Made by a program: the position numbers and the translations under genes | Shown here: positions 1 through 12,330 of the stretch, piece by piece | Position numbering within the stretch: the first letter of the stretch is position 1 | How the letters are laid out: every line of letters starts with the position of its first letter | Notes under the pieces: model-generated | What the model was told of the DNA's origin: nothing | The model's database searches: none | The model's input: the letters and a program-made list of their open reading frames with translations, nothing else | From: Beta vulgaris subsp. vulgaris | Lineage: Eukaryota; Streptophyta; Magnoliopsida; Caryophyllales; Amaranthaceae | NCBI RefSeq assembly: GCF_026745355.1 | Contig: NC_079202.1 | Span: 45,389,673-45,453,672, forward strand | Direction: 5' to 3' | DNA: 64,000 nucleotides

Positions 1-156
1 CATGAGCATTGACTTTGACATTTTAACAAGTCTTCCCAACAATCTATAATTGGGTAATTTGGTAAAATGGGCCAATCTAGAATTTGGGCCATCTTATACC
101 CAACAATCTCCACCTTGGACCAAATTCTATACGTACTCGTCGTATGAACCACGAAT

Positions 157-1492
157 TTATGTAGATATATCACACTGGCCCAATCGCAGATTGGGCTTGA
201 GAAAATGTGATATGCTGGAACCCGTTCTATGACGATATTGATGTCGGACCGGGGTTGTGTAGGAAGAATCCATAATTGAACACCCTTGTAATACATAGAG
301 ATTTCTATGTCTAACAGCCTTCAAAAGTTCATGAGCACCTTTGGAGACTTTAAGTACTCCACCTTGAGCCGAAATCTTGCACCCTTTAGAATCTAGAGTG
401 CCCAAAGAAATGATGTTCTGCTTCAGATCAGGAACATGTTGAACATTGGACAGAGTCCTGATCTTACCATCATGTGTCTTGATCCGGACAGAGCCAATAC
501 CACGAACTTTGCAACGGGAACCATTGCCCATAGAGACAGATCTATTCTTCACCGATTTGTAATCGATAAAGTGATCCTTTTGAGAACAATTATGGTAGGT
601 GCAACCGGAATCAAGCACCCAATTAAAAGTTCTACTTCTTTCAGGAGAAGTAGCCAAAAGAACATCATCAGATTCTATTTCACCAAAATCGGCTTGTGCA
701 GTTTCTGATGCTTTTTTTTCATTTCTTCTTTCGAGCTTTTTCTTTAATTTTAAGCAATCAGAAACATCGTGCCCATGCATTTTACAATATTTGCATAAAT
801 TTTTAGATTTATGCCCATTAGATATGACCCTACTTTTGGTACTTATTTTTCCGTGTGATCTCCCTTCTACATTCAATCCTTCGGCATTATCATTGGAATG
901 CACTTCAAGGTCAAAATTTTCTTTTGAGAGTAAATGTGATTTAACATCCTCAAAAGATAAAGTATCATTATTACCATATAACATGATTTCCTTGAAGTGC
1001 TTGTACGAAGGAGGTAGGGAGACAATTAATAACACGGCTTTATCCTCATCTTCAATCTTGACATCCAAATTTTCAAGATCAATAATAATAGAATTAAATT
1101 CATTAAGAAGATTGAATGGAAGTACCTTCGGCCATCCGAATAGTGTAAGCTTCTTTGAGACGGAGCTTGTTAGCGAGACTTTTAGTCATGTAGAGGGACT
1201 CGAGCTTTAACCATAGCCCTGCAGTGGTCTCCTCGTGAATAACCTCGCGTAGTACCTCCTTAGTTAGACATAGTTGGATCGTAGATAATGCTTTATCATC
1301 CAACTCTTGCCACTGCTCGTCGGTCATAGTAGATGGCTTTTTCTGTTTGCCATCAAGTGCCCTTTTTAATCCGCTCTGAGTGAGAACGGCCTTCATCTGG
1401 ACTTTCCAGATGCTAAAACTGATCTTGCCATCGAATTTCTCAATCTCGAACTTCGTTACCGAAGACATCTTAATTATAACACACTCTAACAC
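157..1492 (-). pseudogene. Copia gag with partial protease, frameshifted
   Basis: Two minus-strand reading frames (1103-1492 and 157-1068) together give a Copia Gag. The N-terminal part carries the UBN2/DUF4219-type sequence around KFDGKISFSIWKVQMK. The second part carries a CCHC zinc knuckle (CKYCKMHGHDVSDC) and then the protease active-site motif WVLDSGCTYH. It ends in a GAG-pre-integrase remnant (RNLYVLQGCS). A frameshift with a stop near 1068-1105 separates the two parts. Downstream sequence has been deleted, so no integrase follows. Gag packages retrotransposon RNA into particles; this copy is broken at the frameshift. Confidence 0.85.
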
Positions 1493-1495
1493 TTT

Positions 1496-1507
1496 GGCTC
1501 AATACCA
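1496..1507 (-). other. Copia primer-binding site
   Basis: On the minus strand this reads TGGTATTGAGCC, two bases from the LTR end. It resembles the initiator-Met tRNA primer site TGGTATCAGAGC used by plant Copia elements. Confidence 0.7.
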
Positions 1508-1509
1508 CT

Positions 1510-2181
1510 TGTTAGGTTGTGTGTGCGTAGCGGAAGCAAAATAAAGATGTAGAGATTGAGATAAATAAATAGAGTTGAAAATTGTGCAAGAAAAGTAGTA
1601 AAAGATGGACACACAATTAACGTGGAAAAATCCAAATAGAGGCAAAAAACCCACGAACGACGAGTACCAAATCCACTATATGAAAATAGGAGAGACAAGA
1701 ACCTATATATATTAGGGTGAGTATTACAATAAAACTCTCACTATAATAATAAACTCACTAAAGAGTATTACAAGGAGGGATAGTGGATTAATAAAATAGG
1801 TGGATTAAAACTAGAAGGTTTTATAATTTAGGAAGACTTGTGATATGGCTTCTTTAATTTGATGTGTTGTTGGTGCATGCACAACACTCCTATTTATACT
1901 TGTAAATGGTGGTTAATAAGTCGGCAAATTTGCCTTGCATGATGATTCATCTCATGAATCTAGATTTCTCTAGTTGAAGAAATCTCAAGAAATCTCTAGC
2001 TCCACATTTGCCGACATTACTCTTATATCTTGATAAAGTACTAGAATTATCTAGCAAAGTTGACAAATGATTTTTCCATGAGCATTGACTTTGACATTTT
2101 AACAAGTCTTCCCAACAATCTATAATTGGGTAATTTGGTAATATGGGCCAATCTAGAATTTGGGCCATCTTATACCCAACA
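1510..2181 (-). repeat. Copia 5' LTR (672 bp)
   Basis: The boundaries TG...CA are set by the primer-binding site on one side and by the match to the 3' LTR terminus at position 105 on the other. The target duplication cannot be checked because the other flank lies outside the window. Confidence 0.88.
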
Positions 2182-2440
2182 CTACCTTCCTCCAGAGAGG
2201 CGGGAAGCTTCACAGTTAGGATTTCACTTGCAAGTTTACTTTCAAAAAGATTACAAACTCTACACGCATTCCAATAGAATCCAATCTAACAGAATAAACC
2301 TGCAATCTTAGACTTCCCTCATTGAATTATATCCTTGAACAATGAAGCTCCCCGTTTTAAACATAAAATCTTATAATCTTTTCCAACCTTCCAGAGGCCA
2401 AGACCTTCATGAATCCCATCGATCACCATGAAACAGATGA
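2182..2440. repeat. dispersed repeat, related copy near 43290-43435
   Basis: This flank shares stretches such as GTTAGGATTTCACTTGCA and ACTCTACA.GCATT with 43310-43430. No reading frame or terminus identifies the family. It is probably an old transposon remnant. Confidence 0.4.
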
Positions 2441-2880
2441 AGGGCAAGATTTTAGATATTTATTCATAGGAAATACCTCATTTATTCATATGAGCAACCT
2501 CACTTAATCATACGAGTAACCCCAATTGCTCACAAAAGTAACTTCATTTCCTCATACGAGTAACCTCATTAGTTCACAAAAGTAACTTCATTTTTTCATA
2601 CGAGTAACCTCATTAGTTCACAATATTAACTTCATTTGATCGTACGATGATCCTATTTGATCGAGTAACCCCAATTCTTCTCAAAAGTAACCCATTTTTT
2701 TCATATGACTAACCTCATACGTTCATAAAAGTAAATTGATTAGTATTCTCTTCTGTAATAAAAGTAACCACGTTTATTTATAAGAGTAATACCCTTTTAT
2801 TGCTAATAGTAACCATATATTCATACAAGTAACTCTATTTGTTCATAACAGTATTTCCATTTGTTCACAAGAGTTTATGC
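2440..2880. repeat. degenerate tandem repeat, about 22-24 bp unit
   Basis: The repeated core is GAGTAACCTCATT.GTTCA alternating with AAGTAACTTCATT..TCATAC, giving a higher-order period near 44-46 bp. Copies decay toward 2880. No coding potential is seen. Confidence 0.75.
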
Positions 2881-3189
2881 ACAAGTGTCAACTTCAAAAA
2901 GTCATATCTCATAGCACAATTAGTATTTTGGGAAGCTTCTAGTCGGAGATGAAAATTTGGCTCGATAGCTTTTCAACGCTTGGTCAAAAGCTCGATTCCG
3001 ATGAGAAACGAGTGAGATATGACCATTTGAAAATGAGCTGACAAACTGACAAGGTGTCGCGCGCGCGGCCATACCTATAATTTCGTGTGTGGCCGGTTGT
3101 ATGCAAGACGCACTGAACTTCTTAAAATCGCCCAATTCCCATTAGACATTTCCAACTTTACCTTTTCCTTTTTTTCCTTTTCTTTTCTA
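2881..3189. other. intergenic stretch without recognised feature
   Basis: I see no convincing gene, RNA or transposon terminus here. Short frames on both strands lack recognisable domains. Confidence 0.5.
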
Positions 3190-3460
3190 GAACCACCACA
3201 ACCACCATCTCCTGCCACCACCACCACCTTGATTGCCACCACCTGCATCCCCACAGCTACCTCCTCCACCACCCGGATTGCCACCACCTACATCCCCACA
3301 ACCACCTCCTCCACCACCCACCATCATCCCCCCATGATCAGCCCCTACCCTCCATCCATCACTACAGCAGCCCCCCACCCCCTACAAGCCCCACGAGCAG
3401 CACCCCACCCTTGCAACCTCCACAAACAACACCCCACCCTCCCTCCACCCCCACAAGTGA
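3190..3460. repeat. CCA-rich low-complexity tract
   Basis: The plus strand is dominated by imperfect CCA/CCACC repeats. They produce a Thr/Pro-rich frame on plus and a Gly-rich frame on minus. Both look like by-products of base composition rather than genes. Confidence 0.7.
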
Positions 3461-3531
3461 CATCCCTGCCCTCTATTGTAATTTCACGGGTTTCATATTC
3501 TTCTCTCAACACTCAACACGCCATTGTTTAA

Positions 3532-4366
3532 TTCTCAACAAATGCCTTCATATACACCCACATCCTCACAACAGAGCACCATGAACAACAACGTGAGTTA
3601 TAAGTTATAACCTTCAAAGTATTCAAAAATGGCAAAACCCGAGACGTTCCTTTTTTTTATAATTGGGCTATGGGAAGGAACCCGAGGTGGGTGGTGGAGG
3701 ACGTGGCTGTTGGCGGTGGGAGGTAGAGGTGACGAGTGGTGGCGGGTGGTGCAAGAGTGGTGGAAAAAAGATTAAAAAAAATCTATAAAAAGTGGACCAG
3801 GCAATTTTAAGAAATTTTGGAGCGACGTTTAACAATCTCAAAAAATGAGCCCTCTAGAAGTAAACCCTTAGAAAGACATACGATAAAGGATAGTAATGCA
3901 TTTATATGCATCATCAGTAGCACATCACAAAAAATTCAATGCAGATAATGATGCACTCTCATGGCAAAGAGGTTAGAAACATTCATCCAGGTTCCCCTGC
4001 TCCTCCCATGTCCCAAAAATGGAACCACCTGTTCTTGCTAATCTAGTCTGGCTAATGCAAGAAATCTGAGTAAAGCACACTTACAAATCATATATTCTTT
4101 GCAGCTCAAATACATAGTCAAAATAACCAGCCTGTTCAAAATTAAAGGGAGAGACTGGAGATCACTTTTACAATGAACATGCTATCCAAAAAAGAATTGA
4201 AGTGTCAGGTGATATCAGTTATAATCCAAGTTAATCTATGACGTATAGAAGATTAATATTCCCAACATGCTGTGTCAGAAAAAAAAAAAAAGGTTGAACT
4301 AAATCTCTACAGAGATAGGCGGAATACAGGCAAAAAAACTCAGTTTTTGCTGTTTCAGGACGAGGT
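3532..4366. other. intergenic DNA downstream of HisRS
   Basis: This holds a GT-rich stretch (3670-3770) and then AT-rich DNA that probably includes the HisRS 3' UTR next to the stop codon at 4367. No other gene is visible. Confidence 0.5.
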
Positions 4367-7300
4367 TCATAATCGTTTGAGAAGCTCCTCGACCATTTGA
4401 CCTCTGGGGAATGATTCCTCTGTCTTGGCCTTTACATCCCTCACTTTCACAATCCCTGCATCAAGTTCTTGCTTACCAACCATGACAGCAAACGGGATCC
4501 CAGATGATTCTGCACGCTCAAAGATCTTAAAAACCTTTTTGACCATTATGTATTCTGCTTTTATCTTCGCATCCCACAGTTCATTAACCAATTCGGCAGT
4601 CAAACTCAAGTCATCTCCCATAACACCCACCAAAACCTGGGTCTCATTAGCTCGTATTACCTGGCATTTGCATTTAATCAGGATGCATCAATAGTAAGTA
4701 TACTGTTGGAATACTTTATCATCTATCTATATTGAAGGTTAATTTCACACCAGCACAATTAACTATATAGACAAAGCAACCAGATGTCCAGAAAAGAAAG
4801 AATTATATTCAAGTACCCCTTCTCTCCACCTCTCGTCTCTATCTGAGGAAGGCTCCCCTAGCAAATCAGAAGGGTGTGAAGGTTCTTTCTAAATAATTCA
4901 CAAGCTAACAATATGAGATTATGAATACATGATTGACTGTGCACTCATGCAGTACACAAGGCTGTCGGATATTTTGTTTTTCTTGTGAGGGGGAGGGGTC
5001 AATTATCGTATACTTCCTCTGTTTCAGATTAGTTGAACCATATTCCTTTTCCGGAAATATCTTAACAATTGCACCAGTTCTCTTTTGGGTAGGTTTATTG
5101 AGTCATAAAGACCATATTACCCTCCTAATTTTAGTACCTGATGTGCCTTACCTTGCGCTCCCCTTTGTACTTCCTCTCTCTCTTCAACCTCACCTTTCCC
5201 CTCTTCCATGACTGACACCACCACATATTATAACCACCCCCCCCCCCTCCCCACATCACCCTAACAGCACCGCACACTACCACTCGCCCCCTTTTCCTTT
5301 TCCCTCTTTCTCCCCCTCAACTTTCCTACACCATCTTCTTTAACGAACTACCACCGTCAGTACTATACTAAATTAATCCATACTGCTGACACCATATTCA
5401 GATCAAAACATCGCATTGCCTTCTCCTCACCATTCACTAGCTTCTGCGGTGAAATTTGACTATGGAGTTTTTATGGTCGAATTCAACCATCTAAAGCCCT
5501 AATTCATGTTTAAAATGAGAAGGTTGATAGTTCTCAGAGCTGATGAGTGTTGTGGGGGGATCGTGTGACTGATGGTGCCGCACTGCCGCTACCTCTACCT
5601 TCGTCTTTGTTTTGTATCAGATAGCCGGCTTGGTTGTGGTGGTGTTAGAGTTCTTTGGTGGTTGATGGTTTGAATTTACAACATTATCAATGGTTGAGTG
5701 GAGGGACAATGGTGATCGGTGGATGGCGAGACGTTGGTTAAAATTGAAATGTGGCTGTTGTGGGATGTTGTGGCTGCAAAGTTTTGATGTTGGGTGGCTT
5801 CTGATGAGGGTGGCGGGACAAGCCAAACAATGGTCACTGTATGATGCAGTGTGTGGTCAGGGTTAATAGAGGGTGGGTGGTGGGGGTTCCTTGATGGAAG
5901 GAAAGGAGGGTAGAATTGTCTTTTTAACATCCTCTTTCTTCTTTCTTAATGTCGTGCCATTTAGAAAGAGCAAAGACGCAAGCAGATATATCAGTCACCA
6001 TAGAAATTATGAACCTATATTTAAACCTTCAGTTTATGAATACCACAAAGACAAATATACAACACGGCATCTTTAAATAAAATTTCTTTAACCATCACCT
6101 GATTTTGATCTTTCTGATTTTGCTCCATTATTGCAAATACACGTTCTATTCCCAAACTGGCACCAACAGCAGGAACCTGCTTAGAACCAAACATCCCTAT
6201 GAGATTGTCATAGCGTCCACCAGCAGCGATTGATCCAACCTGGCAATGAATATGTGTGAGTCTGATCCTAAATCGGGCATGTAGAATATCTCCCGAAATA
6301 AAAAATAAACCTTCATAGCATAAATTTAGTTATGAGATTAAACATCTTGGTGGGCTACGGATACGAAGGCTATGAAGTAATGTACAGGAAGTTACTGCAG
6401 AACTTTGCAAGAAAAGGAGAACGCGCAGTATGATAAAGCACAGCGAAAGAAAAGCAGCGTTAGTAGTCACCATTATGAATTTCAAGCAAAGACCAAATGC
6501 CCCAAATGTCCTAGTAAAAAAAAAAATAAGGGTTCAAAAAATCAAGGGAAATTTTACCTGTGTGGTTCCTTTAAAGACAACTTCGAATATCACCCCAGTA
6601 TAGTAATCAAGACCTCTGGCAAGACTTAAATCAAAAACTATTTTATCTACACATTTCGCTTTCTGCAAAGCTTTAAATAAAATCTCCAATTCATCCAGTG
6701 CAAGGGCTGATCCTTCATGTTTCAGAAACTCACTGCCTTCCTGTTTAAGCTTCAATAATAGCTCCAAAGGAGATCCCCTTTCCTTCACAAAATTACCAAT
6801 CCTATCAGCTGTCTCTGCAGCTAAACCCTTTTCCTCCACCTACATAAGTTAAGACAGATTATATCATCAATCAAAATATATCTTCTCAAGGCAAAGGTTC
6901 AGCCAAGTATCAACTGGATAAGTCATACTTCTTCCGTTTCATAATACTCACTACACTTTCCATTGTGGGAAGTTTCACATTACTTACTACACTTCCTTTT
7001 TGGGCAATAAACTCTCTCTATCTCTCTCCTCTCACATGAGTCCCTTTTCTTTCTACTCTCTACCTCTCTCTTCTCCAAAAATTGCCTAGGAGTCCGTAAA
7101 TTGAGAAGTGTAGCAAGTAATATGAAACGGAGGAAGTATATAACAACATTCTCTTTTATTAGCACAATGACAATGACTACCACGGACCATTCATAATCTT
7201 GGGAAGTGCAGTACAGATTTAACAACTATAAATTACAGTCCTCACAAGAAAGGAGGACGGCGATATATTGGGAAGAAAAAATAATTTATCAGTACTCAAT

Positions 7301-10300
7301 TCTCACCATTTCCCTTTTAACTTGCTCAAATGATTGCTTGTCCAGCTTGTCAATACTGGAACATATTGTTCTAAACTTCTCTGAAGAGACTCCACATATA
7401 TCTAACATACCATCCAGCAATTTGCGATGATTCAACTTTACCTACACATGTATTCAGGATGGGACACAATTAATAATCAAAATTTTGTATAACCAGTATT
7501 TCACGACATGCGCCTAAAGTTTTTAACACCACATAACTTGAGAAAAATACATGAACAAGTACATTAAAAATAGCTCGGCCAAAATTCAAATACATAAATG
7601 GCTTGAACATGAGAGTAACACATGATAAGGACTCAAAAATACGTACCTCATATTCTCCAATATTCAATTCATCAAGCAGCTCGGTTAAAATTTTAACCAC
7701 CTCAAAATCAGGCCCCATCTTCTCAAACTGGCCAGCAATGTCAAAATCACATTGATAAAATTCACGATATCTTCCCTTTGATGGGTTGTCCCTTCGGTAG
7801 ACTTTAGCAATTTGGTACCTTTTGAATGATGTAAGACTATTCATTGCCACATACCGAGCAAATGGAACGGTCAAGTCATACCGCAGAGAGCATAGCTCTC
7901 CTCCCTGCAGCAAAATTGGCACAACAATACGTCAATAACAATCAATTCGAAAAAAAGAAAAGAAAAAAGGGCTCACTAGATAACAGAAGTTATTTGCAAG
8001 AAAAGACAAAAAGAATATTATATCTGCAAAGTCTCATCACCCAAAGTTGCTCGGGATTTTCTGTTATATAATCATAGTTGATAATAAGATCACTCTTGCA
8101 ATTGCTATTACAAACCTGTATGAGGTGAACATCTGAAATGTTCAATGTTAACCTCATACGGCTTCAGTCTATAGCTGCTTCATAGGCTAGAACAAGTATA
8201 AGAAAAAGAAAAAAGTGTGTATTTCTTTTAAAACGGTGAGTATCAGAAAACCAGATAAATGTTATAAAACTTAGGTTAACTAACTTGTCGCAGCCATTAA
8301 TATAACCGAAAAAGAGTTAAAGGCGAGGCTTGAACATAGTGCTTGCCAGAACACACTTATCAGAAATTTTCCTGAACTTCTGGTTTACATTATAACTTTT
8401 CGGCATTTGGGGAATATAGATACATGAAAGAATGAAGGTGGTGGTTATGCAACAAATGAAGACATAATCATCATGCTTCACGTCAAAGCTCAAGTCAATA
8501 ACAGGGAGCAAGAACGATATATTATATCACAAACCATAGGACAATATTTCTTATACCAAGTATGGGCCTGGGTTGATTGAAAAAACACAATCTGATATAG
8601 AAAGGCAAGTTTCACATCAACATGAGGTTTAAGTCCCACATTTAACTGAAGCATCTCGACCAGAACAGGTTGGGAAGTTATGTTTATCATTAGGTAATAA
8701 GTACGTTAAACTACTCCAGAAAAGAGATTTGATAATTGAGAACTGAATGGCTATCAAAAGAAGGCAACTGCTTATCTTTCCAGCCAATAAAAACAATCCC
8801 AAGATAGAGGAGCGGGAGAAAAAAAAAGGTGCAATACCTGATCAGCCAAATCATAGATCAACTTTGAATCCTCTCCATATTTCCCCGTCAGTGTCTCTCT
8901 TAATTCAAAAACAGGTGTATCAAGTGCCATTGCACCATGCCTCTTGAAAACTTCTGTTATTATTGAAAAAGTTTTTTCCCTCACTGCCATCTGTTCTTTA
9001 GCAAAATCGCGCGTACCCTGGTATAGAGGGAAGAGTCAGAAACAACTATAATATTCAAGGGCTTCAAATACTGACCACAATAAATAGGTAGCCAAGAAAC
9101 AAGTTAAATAAAGGGGAGTGATACAAGAAAATTTTTTTAAAAAAATCTGGAACAGATCAGGAATAAACATATGCAAATATGAAATTCAGCAGGTGGTTTT
9201 CTATGGAGTATAACAATCAAGTCAGATTCAGACCACAAACAAATTACAGGGTCCATGCAGAATAAAATGCTAAAAGTGCAATAGGAATCTACTTCACAAG
9301 AACAAATACCCTACATTAGTCAAACTTGGGTGCTTGTGTCCGACACAGCCACACGGGTATGTGTGCAAGTGCTATACTTGACAGGTTTATGTAAACTTTC
9401 AATGATGTTGGCCCAAAATGAAGTATCGAAGTATCTATATTCTATACCCATGCTGGAGCGAAGACGACCCAATACAGGTGCTTGATGTCAAATGAAGAGT
9501 TTAAGTAACATAGCATATGTCACCAACCAAGGACTAAGCAAAAGACTCCTCTTGTACCTTTTTATGACAAACAGAAAATACTTCAGCTGAAGTCCATATT
9601 TAAAACCAACACGGAAATCGTTTATATCAGCCCTTTAAAGTATCAAAAAGGAGATTAATTCAGGAACTAAGCTCCAGAAATTAATCCACTCAGTTGCCAA
9701 TTGTTTCTGAGGACAGTGCCCATGTCTTATTCAGACTTTGAATGAGCCTAATTCTCTGAAAGATGTGTCGTATCCATAATCCACAGAAGTCAAACAATGA
9801 AAGGTTCCTTAGCTTTACATAAAGATATGATCACTCAGTTAGCACTTACGGGGGGAAGGGAGGAGAGGGGTGAAAAGAGTGTGCTTCTATTTTTCTTCCA
9901 TATCTTTCTAAATTGTGAAGGGATGTGACTCATAAAGATATGTTCAGTAATTGTCTTAATGCTGCTCACTAGTCGCATAGTTCAATTAATCACAACTTTG
10001 GATAGCATCAGAATACTACTTATTAATGCACACAAGTGCAAAGATGAAGGACTTTTTCTTGAAAAATTGGGCAGCTTTATCTATTTTTTACGCACTGAAA
10101 CCAAAAACAATAATTCCAAGAAAATAAGATATAACAAGTAAAGGTCATAAGAAGTCTTATCAGAAACAGACAAAGCTATGAGACTGGTAAAACAATCACC
10201 TTTGGGAGCTTGGGGAGTCTTCTGCTTTCATTGCTTTCGACAATTTCTTTTATCTTCTCTAAGAAATCGCCAAAGGCAGGAACCTTGGGATCCAAAATTG

Positions 10301-11525
10301 AGAAAACGTGGTCAGCCAATTTCTGCAAAGAATTAATTTCATCAGCTTTAATAAGAGAAAGAACGGCCATCGTTCCCTTCCCTAAAACCTTTTTCTTCTT
10401 CTCACTCTTCTTATCTGATTTTACATTCCCCTCATTAGCAGCAACAGCCGGATTCTTTTCAAACAATTCACTTCCTTCCAGCGAAAGAATGGCAGTTATC
10501 ATCTCCCAAGTAACACCGGTCTTTACCAAACCAAACAATTCATTAACGTTGTGCACAAACTGAACATAATTCTTCTCAAAAGCTGCTTCTGAGGCATGCT
10601 TAAAAGCATCTTGTAGAGCTTGTTGAGTAGAACATTTCTCATCAATGAGAAGTTTCAAACTTGACTGTAATCCATCACTACCAACTGAATTAACATTCAA
10701 ATCTACCCGAATCAAACTACTTTCTCCCAAATTCCAAAGTGCGGCTGCCAAAGACGCCAAAGACGGATACCATGCCTTCCCTGATCCACCTATACCACAC
10801 TTCGTTGCTGAATTCAGCTCGACCCTAGCTCTCGAATGCACCACCCTCATTGCTTCCCTAAAACTCCCATATGTTTCCGGAATACTCGAAACAGCATCAA
10901 CCTCAACCTTACCAGTTAATTTGGACCCATTAAGCAAAACCTTAAGATCACTGGCAACACCAGCTTCATCCTTCAAACACTTCCCATCCCCTGAATCAAC
11001 CAAATTAAAAGCCGACACCTTCGCCTTTGATGCCTCACACGACAAAGCCGCCACAGTCTCGGCAACAGGGGATAGACTGGCAGCTCCATGGTCTAACAAA
11101 GCACAAATACTATCCAATGCAGATACAGATAAAAAAGCATCTAATGTACATTTTTCCTCTTCAGTAACATCAATTGGATCAAAACTACAATTATTCGTAT
11201 CAGTTTCTAAATCCGAATTCAGAGTTTGGCAAATAAAATTAGGGATGTCAGCACGAATTTTGGAGCTAGAGAGCAAGAGTTTAGACAATAGAAGAGTGGA
11301 AGAAGCTCTGAATTCTTCTAGGGTTAGAAATTGGGGAAATGAGATTTGATACTTGATTGTTGTCGGACATGGATTCTTGTTCGATGAAGATGATAATTTC
11401 TCAAGAATAGAAGAATCTATACGTACCTGAGCGAGCTTGTTGGCCACAAAGAAAATAGAGGCAGAGGAGAGAGACGAACCTTTTCCTCCGACTGTAATGG
11501 CCGCCATTTGAGATTTCTCAGCCAT
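4367..11525 (-). CDS. HisRS: histidine--tRNA ligase, cytosolic type (7 coding exons)
   Basis: This class II aminoacyl-tRNA synthetase charges tRNA-His. Coding exons on minus are 11525-10200, 9017-8838, 7904-7647, 7441-7307, 6839-6558, 6239-6099 and 4660-4367. All introns are GT-AG and in phase 0, giving 871 residues. Exon 1 encodes a 442-residue plant-specific N-terminal extension ending in LPK. The catalytic core then starts with [10 protein letters not shown], with motif 1 at about 460-480. Motif 2 ([19 protein letters not shown]) lies near 537-555. The histidine-specific motifs are [10 protein letters not shown] (706-715) and GGRYDNLI (734-741), and motif 3 is [10 protein letters not shown] (753-762). 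The last exon is the C-terminal anticodon-binding domain, ending in KRL. The frame is open throughout and the length fits the roughly 880-residue Arabidopsis cytosolic enzyme as I recall it. No organelle targeting peptide is obvious. A paralogous stub lies at 61894-62248. Confidence 0.96.
5008..5965. mobile_element. possible TIR element in HisRS intron 6
   Basis: Intron 6 (4661-6098) is long. It contains a left segment starting TACTTCCTCTGTTTC and a right segment whose reverse complement carries a similar AAAGAC..TT.TACCCTCCT block. This pattern is common in plant MITE-type insertions. The exact ends and target duplication could not be settled. Confidence 0.35.
6928..7136. mobile_element. Stowaway-like MITE in HisRS intron 4
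   Basis: The inverted termini are CTTCTTCCGTTTCATA on the left and, reverse-complemented, CTTCCTCCGTTTCATATTAC on the right. TA flanks both sides (6926-6927 and 7137-7138). The length is 209 bp. It has no coding capacity, and the short frames overlapping it are spurious. It sits inside the 467-bp intron 4 and leaves the splice sites intact. Confidence 0.8.
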
Positions 11526-11660
11526 TGATGGAGTTTCAAGGAGGACAGATAGTGGGGGTTTTAGCCTTTTAGGGTTCTTTGGCCGAGTAATTTAGTAGCG
11601 TCACTACGAGGCTACGACTTACTGTTAGTCGTTACTAACAGTGTAGCTGTGTAGGGGCCT
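11526..11660 (-). promoter_or_regulatory. HisRS 5' leader and proximal upstream region
   Basis: The sequence just upstream of the HisRS ATG is shared with the paralogous stub (62249-62330), including the AGCCTTTTAGGGTT block. Homology then breaks up at insertions. No TATA box or start site can be assigned with confidence. Confidence 0.4.
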
Positions 11661-11699
11661 AATGTGTGAGGTGCACAATGAAATGTGCTATCACAATAT

Positions 11700-12260
11700 A
11701 AAATAGAAAATATACAAATACGAAAACGAACAATTTATTGGTGAAGTGGAATATTACGAAATTCACTTACGAAAACGAACATTTTATGGTTGAAATGGAA
11801 TATTACAAAAATTCATTTACGAAAAAAAACATTTTGATTGTTGAAGTGGAATATTACCAGAAACCAAATACGAAAATGAACATTTTATTATTGAAGTGGA
11901 ATATTACTAGAATTCAATTACTTAAATAGAACATATGCTTATCAAATATAGAACATATTTTCAGGAAACATAGAACATTTTTTTGGGTGGAAAATAAGTT
12001 TTAAAAGAATATTTTTTATGATAGAACATTTGCTTATCGAAATAAAACAGATTTAAGAAATATATAGAACATAATTTTCTGATGAAAAATATGCTTAAAA
12101 AGAACATTTGTTGAAATAGAACATTTGCTTATTGAAAATAGAGCGATTTTTACGGAAAATAGAACATATTTTTTGCTGAAAATATGCTTAAAATGAACAT
12201 TTGTTGAAATATAAAATTTACTCATCGAAAATGGAACAAATTTACTAAGGTGCATGATGT
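11700..12260. repeat. AT-rich minisatellite upstream of HisRS
   Basis: Four units of about 52-55 bp with core GAAGTGGAATATTAC and AATACGAAAA.GAACATTTTAT lie at 11720-11930. They are followed by a longer-period array of ATAGAACAT and TGCTTAT units to about 12250. The paralogous locus at 62300-62390 lacks this block, so it was inserted or expanded after duplication. Flanking TGCAC-rich stretches may be remnants of element ends. Confidence 0.65.
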
Positions 12261-12330
12261 GCATTGTGCTCCTGGGAGCACAATAGAATTTTTAGTAGGG
12301 GCTGGGGGTTATTTTTTACGCTCTAGTTAT

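Larger units (their letters stand above)
1..2181 (-). mobile_element. Copia LTR retrotransposon, internally deleted
   Basis: The element reads on the minus strand. Its 5' LTR is 1510-2181, the internal region is 106-1509, and the 3' LTR is cut by the window start (1-105). The visible 105 bases of the 3' LTR match 2077-2181 with one mismatch, which suggests a young insertion. The ends are TGTTGGG and CCTAACA. A polypurine tract (AAGGTGGAGAT on minus) abuts the 3' LTR. The internal region is only 1.4 kb, against over 4 kb in intact Copia elements. It keeps gag and the start of protease, then jumps to the 3' end, so integrase, reverse transcriptase and RNase H are missing. The element must depend on other copies to move. 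Confidence 0.9.

Noticed and set aside
599..1210. 203-residue plus-strand frame
   Set aside because: It is antisense to the Copia gag, which carries clear zinc-knuckle and protease motifs.
3085..3531. 148-residue Thr/Pro-rich plus frame
   Set aside because: It is made almost entirely of CCA repeats. The opposite strand gives an equally long Gly-rich frame, and there is no domain or homologue signal.
6980..7225. 81-residue minus frame in HisRS intron 4
   Set aside because: It lies mostly inside a MITE and has no recognisable domain.
10645..11349. 234-residue plus-strand frame
   Set aside because: It is antisense to HisRS exon 1, which is confirmed by spliced homology and by the paralogous stub.
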